From NCBI GenBank assembly GCA_963693285.1, contig OY848919.1:8737461-8801460 (forward strand): a stretch of 64,000 bases of DNA, written 5' to 3'. Below, piece by piece: positions 25,423-38,056 of the stretch. Under the pieces are notes generated by a model. The model had not been told where the DNA came from. It ran no database searches and was given only the letters and a program-made list of their open reading frames with translations. A program made the position numbers and the translations under genes. This DNA is from Xestospongia muta. Taxonomy: Eukaryota > Porifera > Demospongiae > Haplosclerida > Petrosiidae. How positions within the stretch are numbered: position 1 is the stretch's first letter; each line of letters opens with the position of its first letter.

Positions 25423-28400
25423 ATGGCAGAACAAGCCGATGATAAACAGTTTTTGAACAAAAAGCCCACTCTTGATGAGCTAAAGAAACATATTGGAGTT
25501 AGCAAAAAATGGTACAAGCTTGGAGAGCTTCTCCATTTACCCTCCATTGAACTAGATGCTATAGAAGAACTGAATCAAGACCGTGACGCTGATTTTAAAA
25601 CTTTAAAGATGTTTTATCTATGGATAAATACTAATCCTAATGCTACAAAAAGAGAAGTTATAGAGACACTTCGGAAGGAAGCTATTGATGAGAGTGCTGT
25701 TGCTGAGGAATATTTAAAGGCATTAAAAGAAGGTGAGATATATATATTGTATTAGTAAACATCGTCTATTAACCCTTGGTACCTAGCCTAGTTTATTGCT
25801 GAGGGTTGCAATACTTACATTGTGTGTACGCATGCGTGCCTGCGCACACGTGTGTTCATATGCATATCTGTTCTGTTGCTTTTAAGTATATCAATATTGA
25901 ATAAGAAACCTTATCAAGTTCAAGTAAAGTATGGAACTCTCTGTCCACAGTTTCTATAATAGTAATAGTAAATGTAGTGTGTCTTTCTCTACTCTTTAAA
26001 TACAATGTACATACTCATTAGTAGTGTCCATGTTCTATTTACTTCTTTCACTGCTAGTAATGACAAAAAGTGTATTTTAATTGTTCAAGAACAATAACAT
26101 GTGTACTAGTAATATGAGTGTGTGTTTTGCACTTGCGCAATATAATAAATAATTATCACATGCATGGATTTTTGAGCATGTGTTATATGAAATCATTAAT
26201 GTATGACAACATGACTGTAGCTTTTGCTCTTTGCTTCCTATATCTAAGTGTCACCAATCTTCTAGCACAATCTTTTGATTCTTTTATATCAGCAATGAAT
26301 CACAATATACACAAGGTCTTTAATGGCTGTGGTTCCGGGTTCCATTAAACAATTATTGCATTCCAATGTGTGATAGAACCACACAGACACACACACACAC
26401 ATAGAAAAAAGTTAAGATGCTTTGTAATGTTTAGATTAGTTACCTTATGCTAAGACACTTGGCAACTAATGTATAATTTTAGGTATTGTTATAATGATTG
26501 AAAATGCTCCTTTATTTCCTAGAAGCTGATGTTAACAAGTTGAGCCTTGTTATCGACAGTGTCCTTGCTAAGCACTATATTTCATTACGTGCGTTAAGTT
26601 GGAATGGGCTACATCACCTAGCTGATCAGATGTATGATGCTGACTTTATTACTGCAGACATCCAAAAGACACCTACATTTGATAACATCATGGCTCAATT
26701 AACAGTAGAACTGAATTTAATGAGTAGTATATCTCAAATACAGCAATACTGTACCAAGTTCTTGTCAATGCTTAGTGATATGGGAGGTCCATATGTTGGA
26801 GTTAGTCAAGCCCTTCAACAAGACTGGATTAAAGAGAGTAGAGCTAAGTGTGGAGTAAAACTACAACTAGGTATGTAATTTAGTTATATGAACAAAAGTA
26901 TAATGATAGGGAAATTAAAATGTCTATAAATGTTATAAATTATATGTTAAAAATCTGTAGGAATAGTTTAAAGCAACCTGTCATTTTGTACATTAAGCAG
27001 GCTGTATATAACACTGTGTATGTAGGGATGAGCTACATTGTTCAATAATACAATGAAACCTCCCTTAAAATCATGAAACTATGTTGTCCAAAATGAATTT
27101 CTGTTACGTGAAATACTTGCACACTCTCTAAAATACAAAAACCTTATTTTGTTAGCAAATATTGTAATGTTGTTAAGGGAATTCCTTCTCATAACAGGAA
27201 GCGTATGTACCCAATAATAAAATGATAAAATTATATTACCTCTGTTAGGAAACTCTCTAGCTAATATCCCATACTCCTTCATTAATAAGATTCATAAGCT
27301 ATCAAAGCTGCAAGAGGTTGTATTGTTGTATTCATAGCCATACATTTTGGTTAGGGGCTGTTTCCACATAACAAATATTAAGCTTTCCTATTCTTGCCTG
27401 ACAACTGCTCATGCCATGTAGTTTTATAATAATAATTGTAATTGTTTTAGAGCATGTGTTAACTGTCTATATTGTGTGTCTCTTTGCTTCGCTTATTCTT
27501 TAGTTGTATGTGATAATTAAAAGTCACAAATGAAATGAAGCTGCATCCTTTAACCACCTATGCATGTAGTAACCAATGAATTTGATTATTGCTAAATGTG
27601 AGTGCTATGATGATGAGTGTGAGCGATTATACTTGAACCGTTTTGCTATCTTCTCTGCCTATATTTCAGCATTGTATAGCTATTAGTCTTCTATTGACAC
27701 TGCTACTAACTATCTGATGTTATAGATCTAGTCAGTGTTTCATCGTAAAGTCAGTATCTTGCAAGACAATTATAAAATGGTTTTTAAAATTATATTTTTG
27801 ATGGCATAGTGGGAGGTTTATGTAGATCTCATGACACGTCTGTCATTATTGATAGGCACATACAAACCTATCACTCAAAATTTTTAAGAAATGTTACTTA
27901 TGAGTCATATGCTGTTTTATTGAGTGGTTAATGATAGGTTAGTATGAATCTAATGATAAGTTATAGTAGATACATGCATAACATGTATAGGCTAAGTAGA
28001 TAGGCTAGAACATCCCATGTTAAAAGGAGCTAAGTCTTCCAACTTTTGCCTAGCACAGGGTATGGTGTATGCTTTCCAACGGTTGGAAACTATTGGAAAT
28101 GTGATGTGATATACCCTATTTACAATGACTTTTCCATAGGTAATTTCCCAATATATTTGTTGCTATAGTAGTGCGGACACAATAACCTTAATTAAGTGCC
28201 GATGTGTATTTCTTGTTTAAATTATTGCTCAGGGTATTTGGTTAATGTTAAGCACAATAGTTAATGTATCTCATAATTTATTATAACCTAATCATCATCA
28301 GAACATTTATAAGACATGGGGTTTATATTATTTTTGACTCTTTGAGGGTTATATTTTTATTCCACCACTTGTATGAAATTTTTAACAAACTATAATATGT

Positions 28401-31215
28401 TACATAATAAATACATATTAAAGTTGTGTTATTAACATGATAGCTTAATGTTATGACCTTAAATTATAGGAGATTATGGCAGCATTCTACTTAATGGAGG
28501 TATTCGTAATGAGGATCATGTCAAATATCATGTTGCACTTAAAGGTGCTCTTAAAGAGGGACATGTCAAAGTTAAATGGACCAAACAGTCTGTTTCTGGT
28601 CCTCCAGGAAGTGGAAAGTCATCTTTTATGAAACTACTACTTGATGAAGATCCACCAGAGTGTCATCATAGTACTCCAGTAGTGGCAGTACCTGAAGTAA
28701 GAATGGTAACAACTACATCTTTTATAGTTAGTGAAGGTACCCAGTCCTTTGTTAAGGTTGATATTAATTTACTAAAGAAAATGCTTGCTAAAGCCATCAA
28801 GAAAGGAGTCAAACCACATTCATTGCCAACAGTACAGGGTGATAAAGCTGATGGTAATGATCATTATTCTGATGAACCACAAAATCTTGAAAAACAAGAA
28901 AATGAACCATCTGTGGAAACTATCTCTCCACCTAAGCAATTGTTACCACCTCAAGTTTCTATTTCTACCAAGGAAATCTTGCTGATGTTACCTAATGTGA
29001 AGGATTCTACTCCACTTTTAGAGTCACACTGGATATATGCAGTAGACTCTGGAGGTCAAGCTGCTTTTCTAGACATTGCTCCTCTTTTATTACGTTATAA
29101 TTCAGTGAATATTTTAACACACAAACTAAATGAAAAACTTGAAGGCATATCAAAATTTTTTTATAGTGTTAAAGGAGAAGTGATTGGTATTCCAGTGGAA
29201 CGACAAATCACTAATCTACAACTTATTGAAGCATCATTTCGCTCGCTCACATCTGTTAATCCACCTAATATACCTGGTATTCCTTGTTCGTCAAAAAAGC
29301 CATTCTCTCTAGTACTAGGAACATTTTATGATAAGATAAGAGAGTCTGGTGAGTCTTTAGATGAGAAAAACAGTAAACTCTATTCAACATTAAAACAATA
29401 TGGAGAGGCTTTAATTTTACATCTTTTTTGTGGAAAGGAAGTGATATTTCCTGTTAACACAATCGCTAAAGGATTGAACAGACAAACAATAGCTGAGGAA
29501 ATTCGTCGTAAAATATGTCAGTCATATATTGAGGCCGAGATTCCTGTTCGATGGTTCTTATTTCAGTTAGATTTAGAGGAGTACCAAATGACGTCTAACA
29601 ACTCTATGGTTAGCAAGTCTGAATGTATCGGTATTGGCAGTACTCTTGAAATGGATAAGGGTGATGTAAATGCTGCCTTACTGTACTATCATGATTTAAC
29701 CATTTACCTTTTTTTCCTGAAGTCCTCCCTAATGTTGTCTTCCTTAATCCAAAGCCACTTCTTAACAAACTGTCTCTATTGATTAGTATTTCTTTTGGTG
29801 ATGCTGTTGATCACTTAAAGAGAACACTGGGTATTCATGTTGATGTTGATACTCACGAGAAACTGAAGACACGTGGAATTTTTTCAAAAAATTTATTGAT
29901 GGGATCTCTATCACAAGGTTTTTCGAAGGAGTTCTCAGCTGATGATTTTTTGAAATTAATGGAACATTTATTTATCATATCACCTCTACCTCTTAAGACA
30001 AGGGAGTATTTCATCCCTTGTGTCCTACCAACTACCAATAATTTAGAGTCTTTAAGAGAGCCATTCAAAAAGAAAGTAGATCCTCTTGTTTTAATATGGA
30101 ATGAGAGGACTCTTCCTCAAGGTCTTTTTTCTGCACTAGTTGTCAATCTTCTCTCTCGCCAATTTCCGCCAAAATTCACCCTCTCACAAGTTGACAAATC
30201 ACAACATCGTAACGCTATTCGCTTAACTTGTACTAATCCTGAAGGAGCTGTTCTATTAATAGATGCTATTTGTTGGCTGGAGGTATTATATACTTGTCCA
30301 CAAAATGAGTGTTATCGTATTCGTGAAGTTATTAAAGAAGGTATCATTGCTGTTGTTGACAAATTCCATTATTTGGATAGTGTAAAAGATCCTGAGGAAC
30401 GTTTTCATTGTTCAATTTGTAATACAACAGAACACCTTTGTCGTTTGAGTGAAGACAAAATGATACTTTTTTGTTGTAAAGATGATACAACTGATCCTGT
30501 TCCTATTAATAAATCACGTCAACTGTCTTGGTTTAAACCAGCAGTTGAAGAGGAAGGTGAGGTTTGATGTAACAACTTTCTTCCTTAATTTCCTTCTGAA
30601 GTAATTGTTATATACATTAATTCTTTTTATTTAGTACATGGTGTAAATGACGTAATTACCTCCTTCCCTTACAAAGTTTGTGAAGAGTCTAGATGTCTAG
30701 AAGACACTCAAGCTTCTAAGCTAGGTAAAGAGTAATATAACAGTAATGACAGCCTAATATGTGAAGCCAGTGTTTAAATACTCAGTCTCTGCAAAAATTA
30801 TGCAGTCTTTGAATCATTATTGATAGTATATAGTAACTATATACCCATGTGTTTAATGTGTTAATAATGTAATTATCACTCTTTCACAGATAACACTCCT
30901 TTGAACTGTAAAGCAACTAAGATAGCTTTGGTTCAATCTACAGATCATATTGTTAGATCATGTATTGATCCATTTGCTCTGGCAAGGATATTATTTTCAA
31001 AACAAATTATTTCTGAAGATTGTTACAAGAGAGTAAGAGACAGGACCTATTTAATTACGAATGAGGAGCGTCTTGAAACCATTCTTGATGATCTAAGGAG
31101 TCGTACTGAGCATGATCCTAATGTCTTGATGATTTTGGTGTCTATTTTGAGAGATGATTTCAGTCGAAAAGACTTAGTTGATGAAATCATGTCAAAATTA
31201 AGTGAGGTATGTTAA
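25423..31215 (+). CDS. Gene F: death domain - Roc-like GTPase - COR - CARD-like protein
   Basis: Five exons join in phase 1: 25423-25732, 26523-26870, 28470-30556, 30635-30724 and 30890-31215. Exon 1 from ATG 25423 is a death domain (VSKKWYKLGELLHLPSIELD). Exon 2 is helical and unrecognised. Exon 3 has a P-loop GPPGSGKSS (~residue 260), a low-complexity insert, DSGGQAAFLDIAPL (~412) as the switch motif, GTFYDK where Roc has THxD/NKxD, then the COR-like region and a CSICNTTEHLC motif. Exon 5 is a CARD-like domain (DPFALARILFSKQIISED). Total about 1050 residues, presumably cytoplasmic signalling. One base is missing in a T run at about 29706-29713, relative to the same segment of gene E, which shifts the frame within COR. 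This is either a recent mutation or a base-calling error. The last exon ends in TAA after SKLSE, but a GTATGT donor overlaps that point, so more exons may exist. Confidence 0.75.
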
Positions 31216-32116
31216 ATGTTTTAGTAAATAAGCAAATTATTCTCTCTTCATATCAAATTTAGCTGCAAGTACATAGAAGCTGAGTAAACACTAATTCTAA
31301 ACTCTATAATCATTTTAGAACAATATAGCAGTGTTAATTAAAAACTTTTTTGTTTTTTGTGATTTTTTCTTGTTATTTTTTAGCAGTATTAAAAAAAGAA
31401 TTAGCAAATGATCAAAAGTGAACTGTGTATACAGCTTTTCCATACTTAGTTTTCATACACCTTCCATTACAGTATTTCTCTTCAGTTCTATTAAATACTA
31501 TTTTCTATTATTGTCCTAACTCACTATGAGACAGTGAGTATGTATATGATAGTTGTGAGTTATGAAGTGAGTGGTGACATAAGTGAATATAAAACCTAAC
31601 TGACAAGGGAGCTTGAGTGGATGGGAGACAGAGTTTTATAAGAGATTGCCAGGAGTGGTCTATATAGAGATAATGTTAACTAATGAATGATGTTAAGTCA
31701 CATTTTAACATTCACACTATGGACTAGTAAAAATACATGGAGTATACACTTGTTACTATTAAGACTGTTGTAGTACGTGTATCATCTTGTTGAACTGAAG
31801 ATAACTACTAGTCTACTAGTTGCTAGAGTTATTTATATCACTTTGCATATTTAATATATATCACCTGAACAATTAAGCTTGGAACAATGTAGGAAACTGA
31901 CGTTCCTCTCCACTGGGTATAATCTCTTTTGCTCCAGTGAAGTTTGGAACACGTTCGTACAACAGCTCAAATGGATATTAAAAAAATGGTGTGTGTTGCT
32001 GTATTCAATGTGCATTCTCATTTGAATATGCTGCAAGAAAATCTAACTTATTTTGAATATGAGGCTGCATTGGAGAGAACTCTGAAGGTCTGTTGTTTGT
32101 TATAACATGTAGTAAG
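31216..32116. other. No gene recognised between gene F and the LTR element
   Basis: AT-rich with short ORFs and no recognised motif. It could hold 3' UTR of gene F or a further exon after a donor at 31208. Confidence 0.45.
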
Positions 32117-32362
32117 TGTGGTAACGGTTTACATATTCACTTTGAGTTATTATTTCTGTTAGGCCTTATTTACTTAATTTCCGGTGAAACCTTATATGTA
32201 TGTATTTATATATAGTGCTGTAAAAACTTTTTAGTTTTAGTTCGTTACAGACTTACAGTTCGTTGTAGTTCGATAGTTCGTTATAGTGTTGTTAGTTCAA
32301 TCAGTTCTGTTATCAAAAAGTTCTGTAAAAAAGTTGTTTTCATTGTGTGCTCGGCTACAACA
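32117..32362 (+). repeat. 5' LTR of the gypsy element
   Basis: TGTGGTAACGG ... CGGCTACAACA, about 246 bp. It matches 36366-36651 apart from substitutions and a shorter TATG/TA stretch. Directly followed by TTTGGCGACGAGAG, the probable primer-binding region. Confidence 0.85.
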
Positions 32363-35300
32363 TTTGGCGACGAGAGTAAAGTCATATCAGTTCACGGAAA
32401 AATTTCTCAATTCATCCCAAGCCAAGAAAGTTGGTCGTCCTATATCGAAAGATTAGAGTACTACTTCATAGCAAATGATGTTCAGAATCAGGCTAAGAAG
32501 AAACCCATTTTACTTACAGTGTGCGGTCCCTCGACCTTGCAATTACTCAAGAACTTGCTACAACCCAATACGCCAGAGAGTAAAACTTATACTGACCTCG
32601 TAGACCTGCTTAAAATCACTTAAACCCTACTCCTTCGGTCATTATGCAACGTTTCAAATTCAACACGAGGACAAGAAGAGATACCGAATCAGTAGCTACA
32701 TACGTGGCAGAACTCAAACGTTTAGGTGAACACTGCGAATTCGGTGATATTTTGAACGAAATGGTCAGAGATCGTCTAGTGTGTGGTGTTAACGATATCC
32801 GCATACAAAATCGTTTACTTCAAGAATCAAAACTAACTTATGATAAGGCCTTCGAGCTTGCTCAGTCAGTCGAAGGTGCTGCTAAAAATGCTGCTGATCT
32901 ACTAAAAGTCTTCCACTCAAAACACTACTGTAGTTCAACACCTGCACACCAAATCATCACCTAGTACTACATTCAGACGCCATATTACCTGTTACCGCTG
33001 TGAAGATAATCATTTAGCTAATGTGTGCAGTTTTCAGACAGCAGAATGCAGAACCTGTGGCAAGATTGGACATATCTTCAAAGTCCGCAGGAGTAAAAAT
33101 AGACAACCCCCAAGACATCCTCCTGGTGGGACTTTCAAACCTGAAGACAGACCTGTTAGATCCTCAAAGAAAGCTAATGCCACACCTTAACCACAGACCG
33201 TGTCCCTTTCCATATCTCTGAAACCTCTGACCCTCCTACCACTTCAAATGGGCTGGAACACACTTACACCCTATATACTTTACCTGGGAAAATCAAACCT
33301 ATTGTTATTACAGTTAATGTCAATGGAACAGATATTTTAATGGAGGTAGACACTGGTGCCTCACTTTCAATCATTAGTGAACAAACCTTTCAGGTTATAG
33401 CAAGTCCAACAGACAAGTTACAATCGACAAGCATTACACTCACCACTTATTCTGGTGACAATCTCCATATCATGGGAACCTATGACGTTTAAGTGGGTTA
33501 TAAAAGTCAGTCACATACACTTCCATTAGTAGTAGTACAAGGTCATGGACCAAGTTTATTCGGGAGAAATTGGTTAGAAAAGATCAAGATAGACTGGAAC
33601 TCTATCTACTCACTTCAGGAACAGTGATTATCTCCTCTCATTAATAAATATAATTCTTTATTTTCTGATTCTCTAGGTTTGTTACAAGACGCCACTGCTA
33701 AATTGTACGTCAATACAGAGGCTGCACCTAAATTTTTCAGAACCAGGCCTGTTCCCTATCGACTAAAGGATAAGATAGAAGTCGAACTCAGATGATTGCA
33801 AGATTTAGGTATCATTACTTCAGTTCAACATTCTGAATGGGCAGCACCTATTGTTCCTATTATGAAATGAGACGGCTCAATGCGTCTCTGTGGTGATTAT
33901 AAAGTCACTGTCACCAAAATTCTCACTCCAGATAATTATCCATTACCTAGAATTGAAGATATTTTTGCTGCATTACAAGGAAGAAAGTTATTTTCTAAAT
34001 TAGACCTCAGCCAAGCATATCAACAGTTACCTCTAGATCCACATTCCAAAAAGTTCACTACTATCAATACTCATAAAGGTCTATTTCAGTTTGAGCGTTT
34101 ACCATTTGGGATTTCAACAGCTCCTAGTATTTTTAACGTCTCATGGAGAACATCCTCCAGGGCCTTCCAAACGTGTGTGTTTACATAGACAACATTCTAG
34201 TTTCTGGTATTAGTGAAGCAGATCACATGCAAAAACTAGAACAAGTTTTGTCTCGCCTATCATCAGCTGGAATAACCATGAAACGATCCAAATGCACCTT
34301 TGCCACCACTTCAGTGGAGTATTTAGGTCACATAATTGACAGCACAGGTTTACATCCATCACCTGCTAAAGTTCAGGCAATCCAGAAAGCACCTGCTCCT
34401 ACCAATATCACAGAACTAAGAGCCTTTCTAGGTCTTGTCAACTATTATCACAAATTTCTGCCAAACTTATCATCTACATTGTCCCCACTTCATATACTGC
34501 TACGTAAAGGTACTAAGTGGAATTGGACTCAGAACCAACAAATTGCTTTTGACAAAAGTCAAAGAACTCCTACAATCAGATGCACTGTTAGTTCATTTTG
34601 ACAGTACAAAACCATTATTAGTATATGCTGATGCTTCTCCATATGGAGTTGGAGCTGTACTGGCTCATATGATGCCAGACAATTCAGAAAAACCAATAGC
34701 ATTTGCCTCTTGTACTCTCACTCCAGCAGAACGTAACTACTCTCAACTAGAAAAAGAAGCTTTAGCTTTCATCTACGCTGTCAAACGATTTCACCAATAT
34801 TCGTATGGTACTCATTTCAGATTATACTCAGATCACAAACCGTTAGAACGACTTTTAGGTGAATTTCAGCAAATTCCTCCATTGGCCTCAGCAAGAATTC
34901 AACGTTGGCCCTTGCTGCATATCAGTACACAATTAAGTACAAACCAAGAAAAAGTATGTCCACAGCTGATGCTCTCAGTAGATTACCTCTTCAAACTACT
35001 TTCGATGATTCTCAAGTTCCCCTACCAAGTGACCTTTGTCATCTACTCAATCATTTAGACCAGGCCATTGTTACAGCATCTCAAATAAAAGTCTGGATAG
35101 ACAAGGATCCTCTATTATCTCGTGTCAGAAAATTAGTACAGTGTGGCTGGAATATTACCAACCCAACAGCTGATATCCTTCCATTTCATACAAGGTACAC
35201 AGAATTGAGTGTTTTAGACGGATGTGTATTATTAGGTTGTCGTGTCATTATCCCTGCAACAGAACAGGACATTGTTCTAAATCAACTTCCTGAAACCCAT

Positions 35301-36365
35301 GTAGGGATTACTAAAATGAAAATGTTAGTTCGCTCTTATTTATGGTGGCCAGGTATTGACTCAGATATTTAACGAAAAGTTCAAGGTTGTTTTACCTGTC
35401 AATCAAATTGTCCAGTGCCACCAAATCCAGTGCCACCAAAAGCACCTCTTCACTTTTGGGAATTTCCACAGAAACCATGGTCTCGTCTTCATATTGACCA
35501 TGCAGGACCATTTCTAGGTAAATATTTTTTCGTACTAATTGACGCTTATTCAAAGTGGCTCGAAGTTCATATTGTTAATTCAACCTCATCTGAAGTTACT
35601 ATTCAAAAGCTACAGCAAATTTTTTCCACTCATGGTCTCTCAGAGCAAATAGTTTTGACAATGGACCAGCTTTCACTAGCCATGAATTTAAGGACTATAT
35701 GAAGTAATGTGGTATTCATCATATATGTACTTCACTATACCATCCAAGTTCCAATTGTCTCGCAGAATGTGCAGTTCAAACATTTAAGTCATCCTTAAAG
35801 AAACTAGAAGGCAATGTCAAAACTTGTTTATTCACATTTTTAGCTCGTTATCGGGTGACACCTCATTCCACTACAGAACTGTCACGTGCAGAACTGATGG
35901 GAAGGAAGTTACGAACAACATTGGATTTGATGCATCCTGATGTATCTCATAAAGTGACTACTAAACTATCACCTAGCTCATCAAGAAAACCGCCCTGCAC
36001 TTTCTGTTAGTGAAAAAGTCTTTGCTCGTAATTATCATGGAACAAAAATATAGTTGCCTGCTGAAATAGTTCAAGTGGCAGGTCCAGTCTCCTATAAAGT
36101 TATAACGTCATCAAACTTGATTCTACGACATCATTTTGATCAGTTACGTACACGTTATGGACACTCAAATGAAGATACTGTTACTCATAATGATTTGGAT
36201 AATTGGACTTTTCCATCATCTATTGACAGTAATACATTTACTCCTACAACTACTTTATCTACTAACTCTCCACTCGCTCAATCTCAGCCAGTACATTGTT
36301 CCTCTCGAGCTCATAGAGCTGTTGACAGATATGGTCCATATGTTTCTTAGCTAGGTGGGGGAGGG

Positions 36366-36651
36366 TGTGGTAACGGTTTACATATTCATTTTGAGTTATT
36401 ATTTCTGTTAGGCCTTATTTACTTAATTTCCGGTGAAACCTTATATGTATGTATGTGTGTATGTATGTATGTATGTATATATATATATATATGTATGTAT
36501 AGTGCTGTAAAAACCTTTTTAGTTATAGTTCGTTACAGTTCGTTGTGGTTCGTTGTAGTTTGATAGTTCATTATAGTGTTGTTAGTTCAATTAGTTCTGC
36601 TATCAAAAAGTTCTGTAAAAAGTTGTTTTCATCGCGTGCTCGGCTACAACA
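36366..36651 (+). repeat. 3' LTR of the gypsy element
   Basis: Same ends as the 5' LTR, about 286 bp. Longer because of an expanded TATG/TA microsatellite (about 36447-36500). Confidence 0.85.
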
Positions 36652-38056
36652 AACAGAAGTGAACTGAATAGAATTAATAAAATTGTTAAAAAGAATTGAA
36701 AGATTATATTGAATAGCATTATCCTGACTGTGTTTGCACTGATGTTTTCAAATTTCAAACAAACACAGTGAGTAATGATAAATCACTGTTCTTTATTCCC
36801 AAAAACTGTTTCATTATTTGCACCAAACTTGGTGGAAATGGAAAGATTGTTGTAGATACAAGATTATGATCTCTTTTCTCTCTGTGAATTACCACCACCA
36901 TTTCTATCAAAAATAACATGAAAATCATTCAAGTCATCATTCATCAAACCAGAATCATGGATAATAGTGAAAAAAAAATCAAAGAAAACTTGAGAAAACA
37001 CAGAATAAGGTACTGGAACGATGGACAAAGGAGGAGTAGGTTGCAAAAACTAAATTGTCAATCTACTAAAGAATTCATGTGGGGCTTTGGGAATGATAGC
37101 AAAAGACAATCCTGAAAAAGTTTTACCATTCTTCAATCAAATCCAACCCATAGCCAACGAAATACATAATGAACAAAAAAGCAAACAAGAATAATCATGC
37201 CTTTGAAAGAACTACTCAAACATCATCAAATTCAAAAATATTCGAAAGAAAATGTAGACCTGTGGTTGACTGTAGAGAACACTTATTTAATCCCAAATAT
37301 CCAAATAAGAAAAAGAAACAATCCATGTAAAATAATAATACATCAAAAAGATTTTCAAAAAACAATCCACCTCAAGTATTTGTATATGAAATAAATTAAT
37401 TTTAATCATTATTAAAAAATGTCAAATGACCATCCTTCTTTAACAGTTGTTACATTCCATCATTATTCTGATTGGAACATGATAGAAAGAAAGCTTTGGC
37501 CACAACCTTTGACGTGGAACACAGCAAGTGAAGGAAAGGTTCTACCTCTTAAAATTCCAAAACACATTTCCAAGAGAAATTCAAATCCAGCAAAACTATT
37601 TTTACATCTTTTTGGGAAATCATTGTTATTACATCAACAAAAAAAATGGTAGGATAAAAAATATCAATTATTAACAAAGACTGGAGGAAAACCATCCAAA
37701 TTGAAACAATGCAACAAATCATTTGAAAAATCAACATCTTTAAGTTCCAATACCAATCTTCCAGTTTCAAAAAAATTCTTATCCAATATTGGTTTAGCCA
37801 AATGTATCAATGTTGCTGTAGTTTCAGGATCATTAAACTCATATTCTTCCATGTATTCATCATACAAAACTTTTATTCATCCCACTTGACAACTCCTAAA
37901 ATCATTTTTTAAAAATTCAGTTCAAATCTTCAAATTTTAATCATACACTTGATTATGTAAATCAATGCAATATTTCAATCATTCAATAAAAAATCCATTT
38001 TCATCTTTACACAAAGCTTCATAGAGAGTTGCATTATTCTCTCTGGGATCAGTATC
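36652..38056. other. A-rich tract with small packed ORFs, left flank of the giant inverted repeat
   Basis: Short ORFs in several frames (plus 36918-37115, 37197-37394, 37419-37652; minus 37664-37867 with the acidic start YDEYMEEYEFNDPETTATL, and a minus stop-bounded frame ending at 37979). Their amino-acid mix looks coding, but I recognise no family. Composition and ORF packing resemble 46288-47100 on the other side of the element, so both may be halves of one older inserted sequence, possibly viral or transposon-like. Unproven. Confidence 0.4.

Larger units (their letters stand above)
32117..36651 (+). mobile_element. Ty3/gypsy LTR retrotransposon, full-length but inactivated
   Basis: Bounded by two LTRs. 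The order is gag-like ORF with a capsid/NC-type region (32345-33220), aspartic protease (VDTGASLSIISEQTF near 33350), reverse transcriptase (KLDLSQAYQQLPLDP, LPFGISTAPSIFN), RNase H (LVYADASPYGVGAVLAH), zinc-binding/integrase region (SYLWWPGIDSDI; RLHIDHAGPFLGKYFFVLID). In-frame stops lie at 33490, 33793, 33868 and 35370, with frameshifts near 34140, 34560 and 35650. The catalytic RT motif reads YIDN instead of YxDD. A purine tract (GGTGGGGGAGGG, ~36354-36365) precedes the 3' LTR. No target duplication is clear. Old, non-functional copy in the same orientation as its neighbour gene F. Confidence 0.88.
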
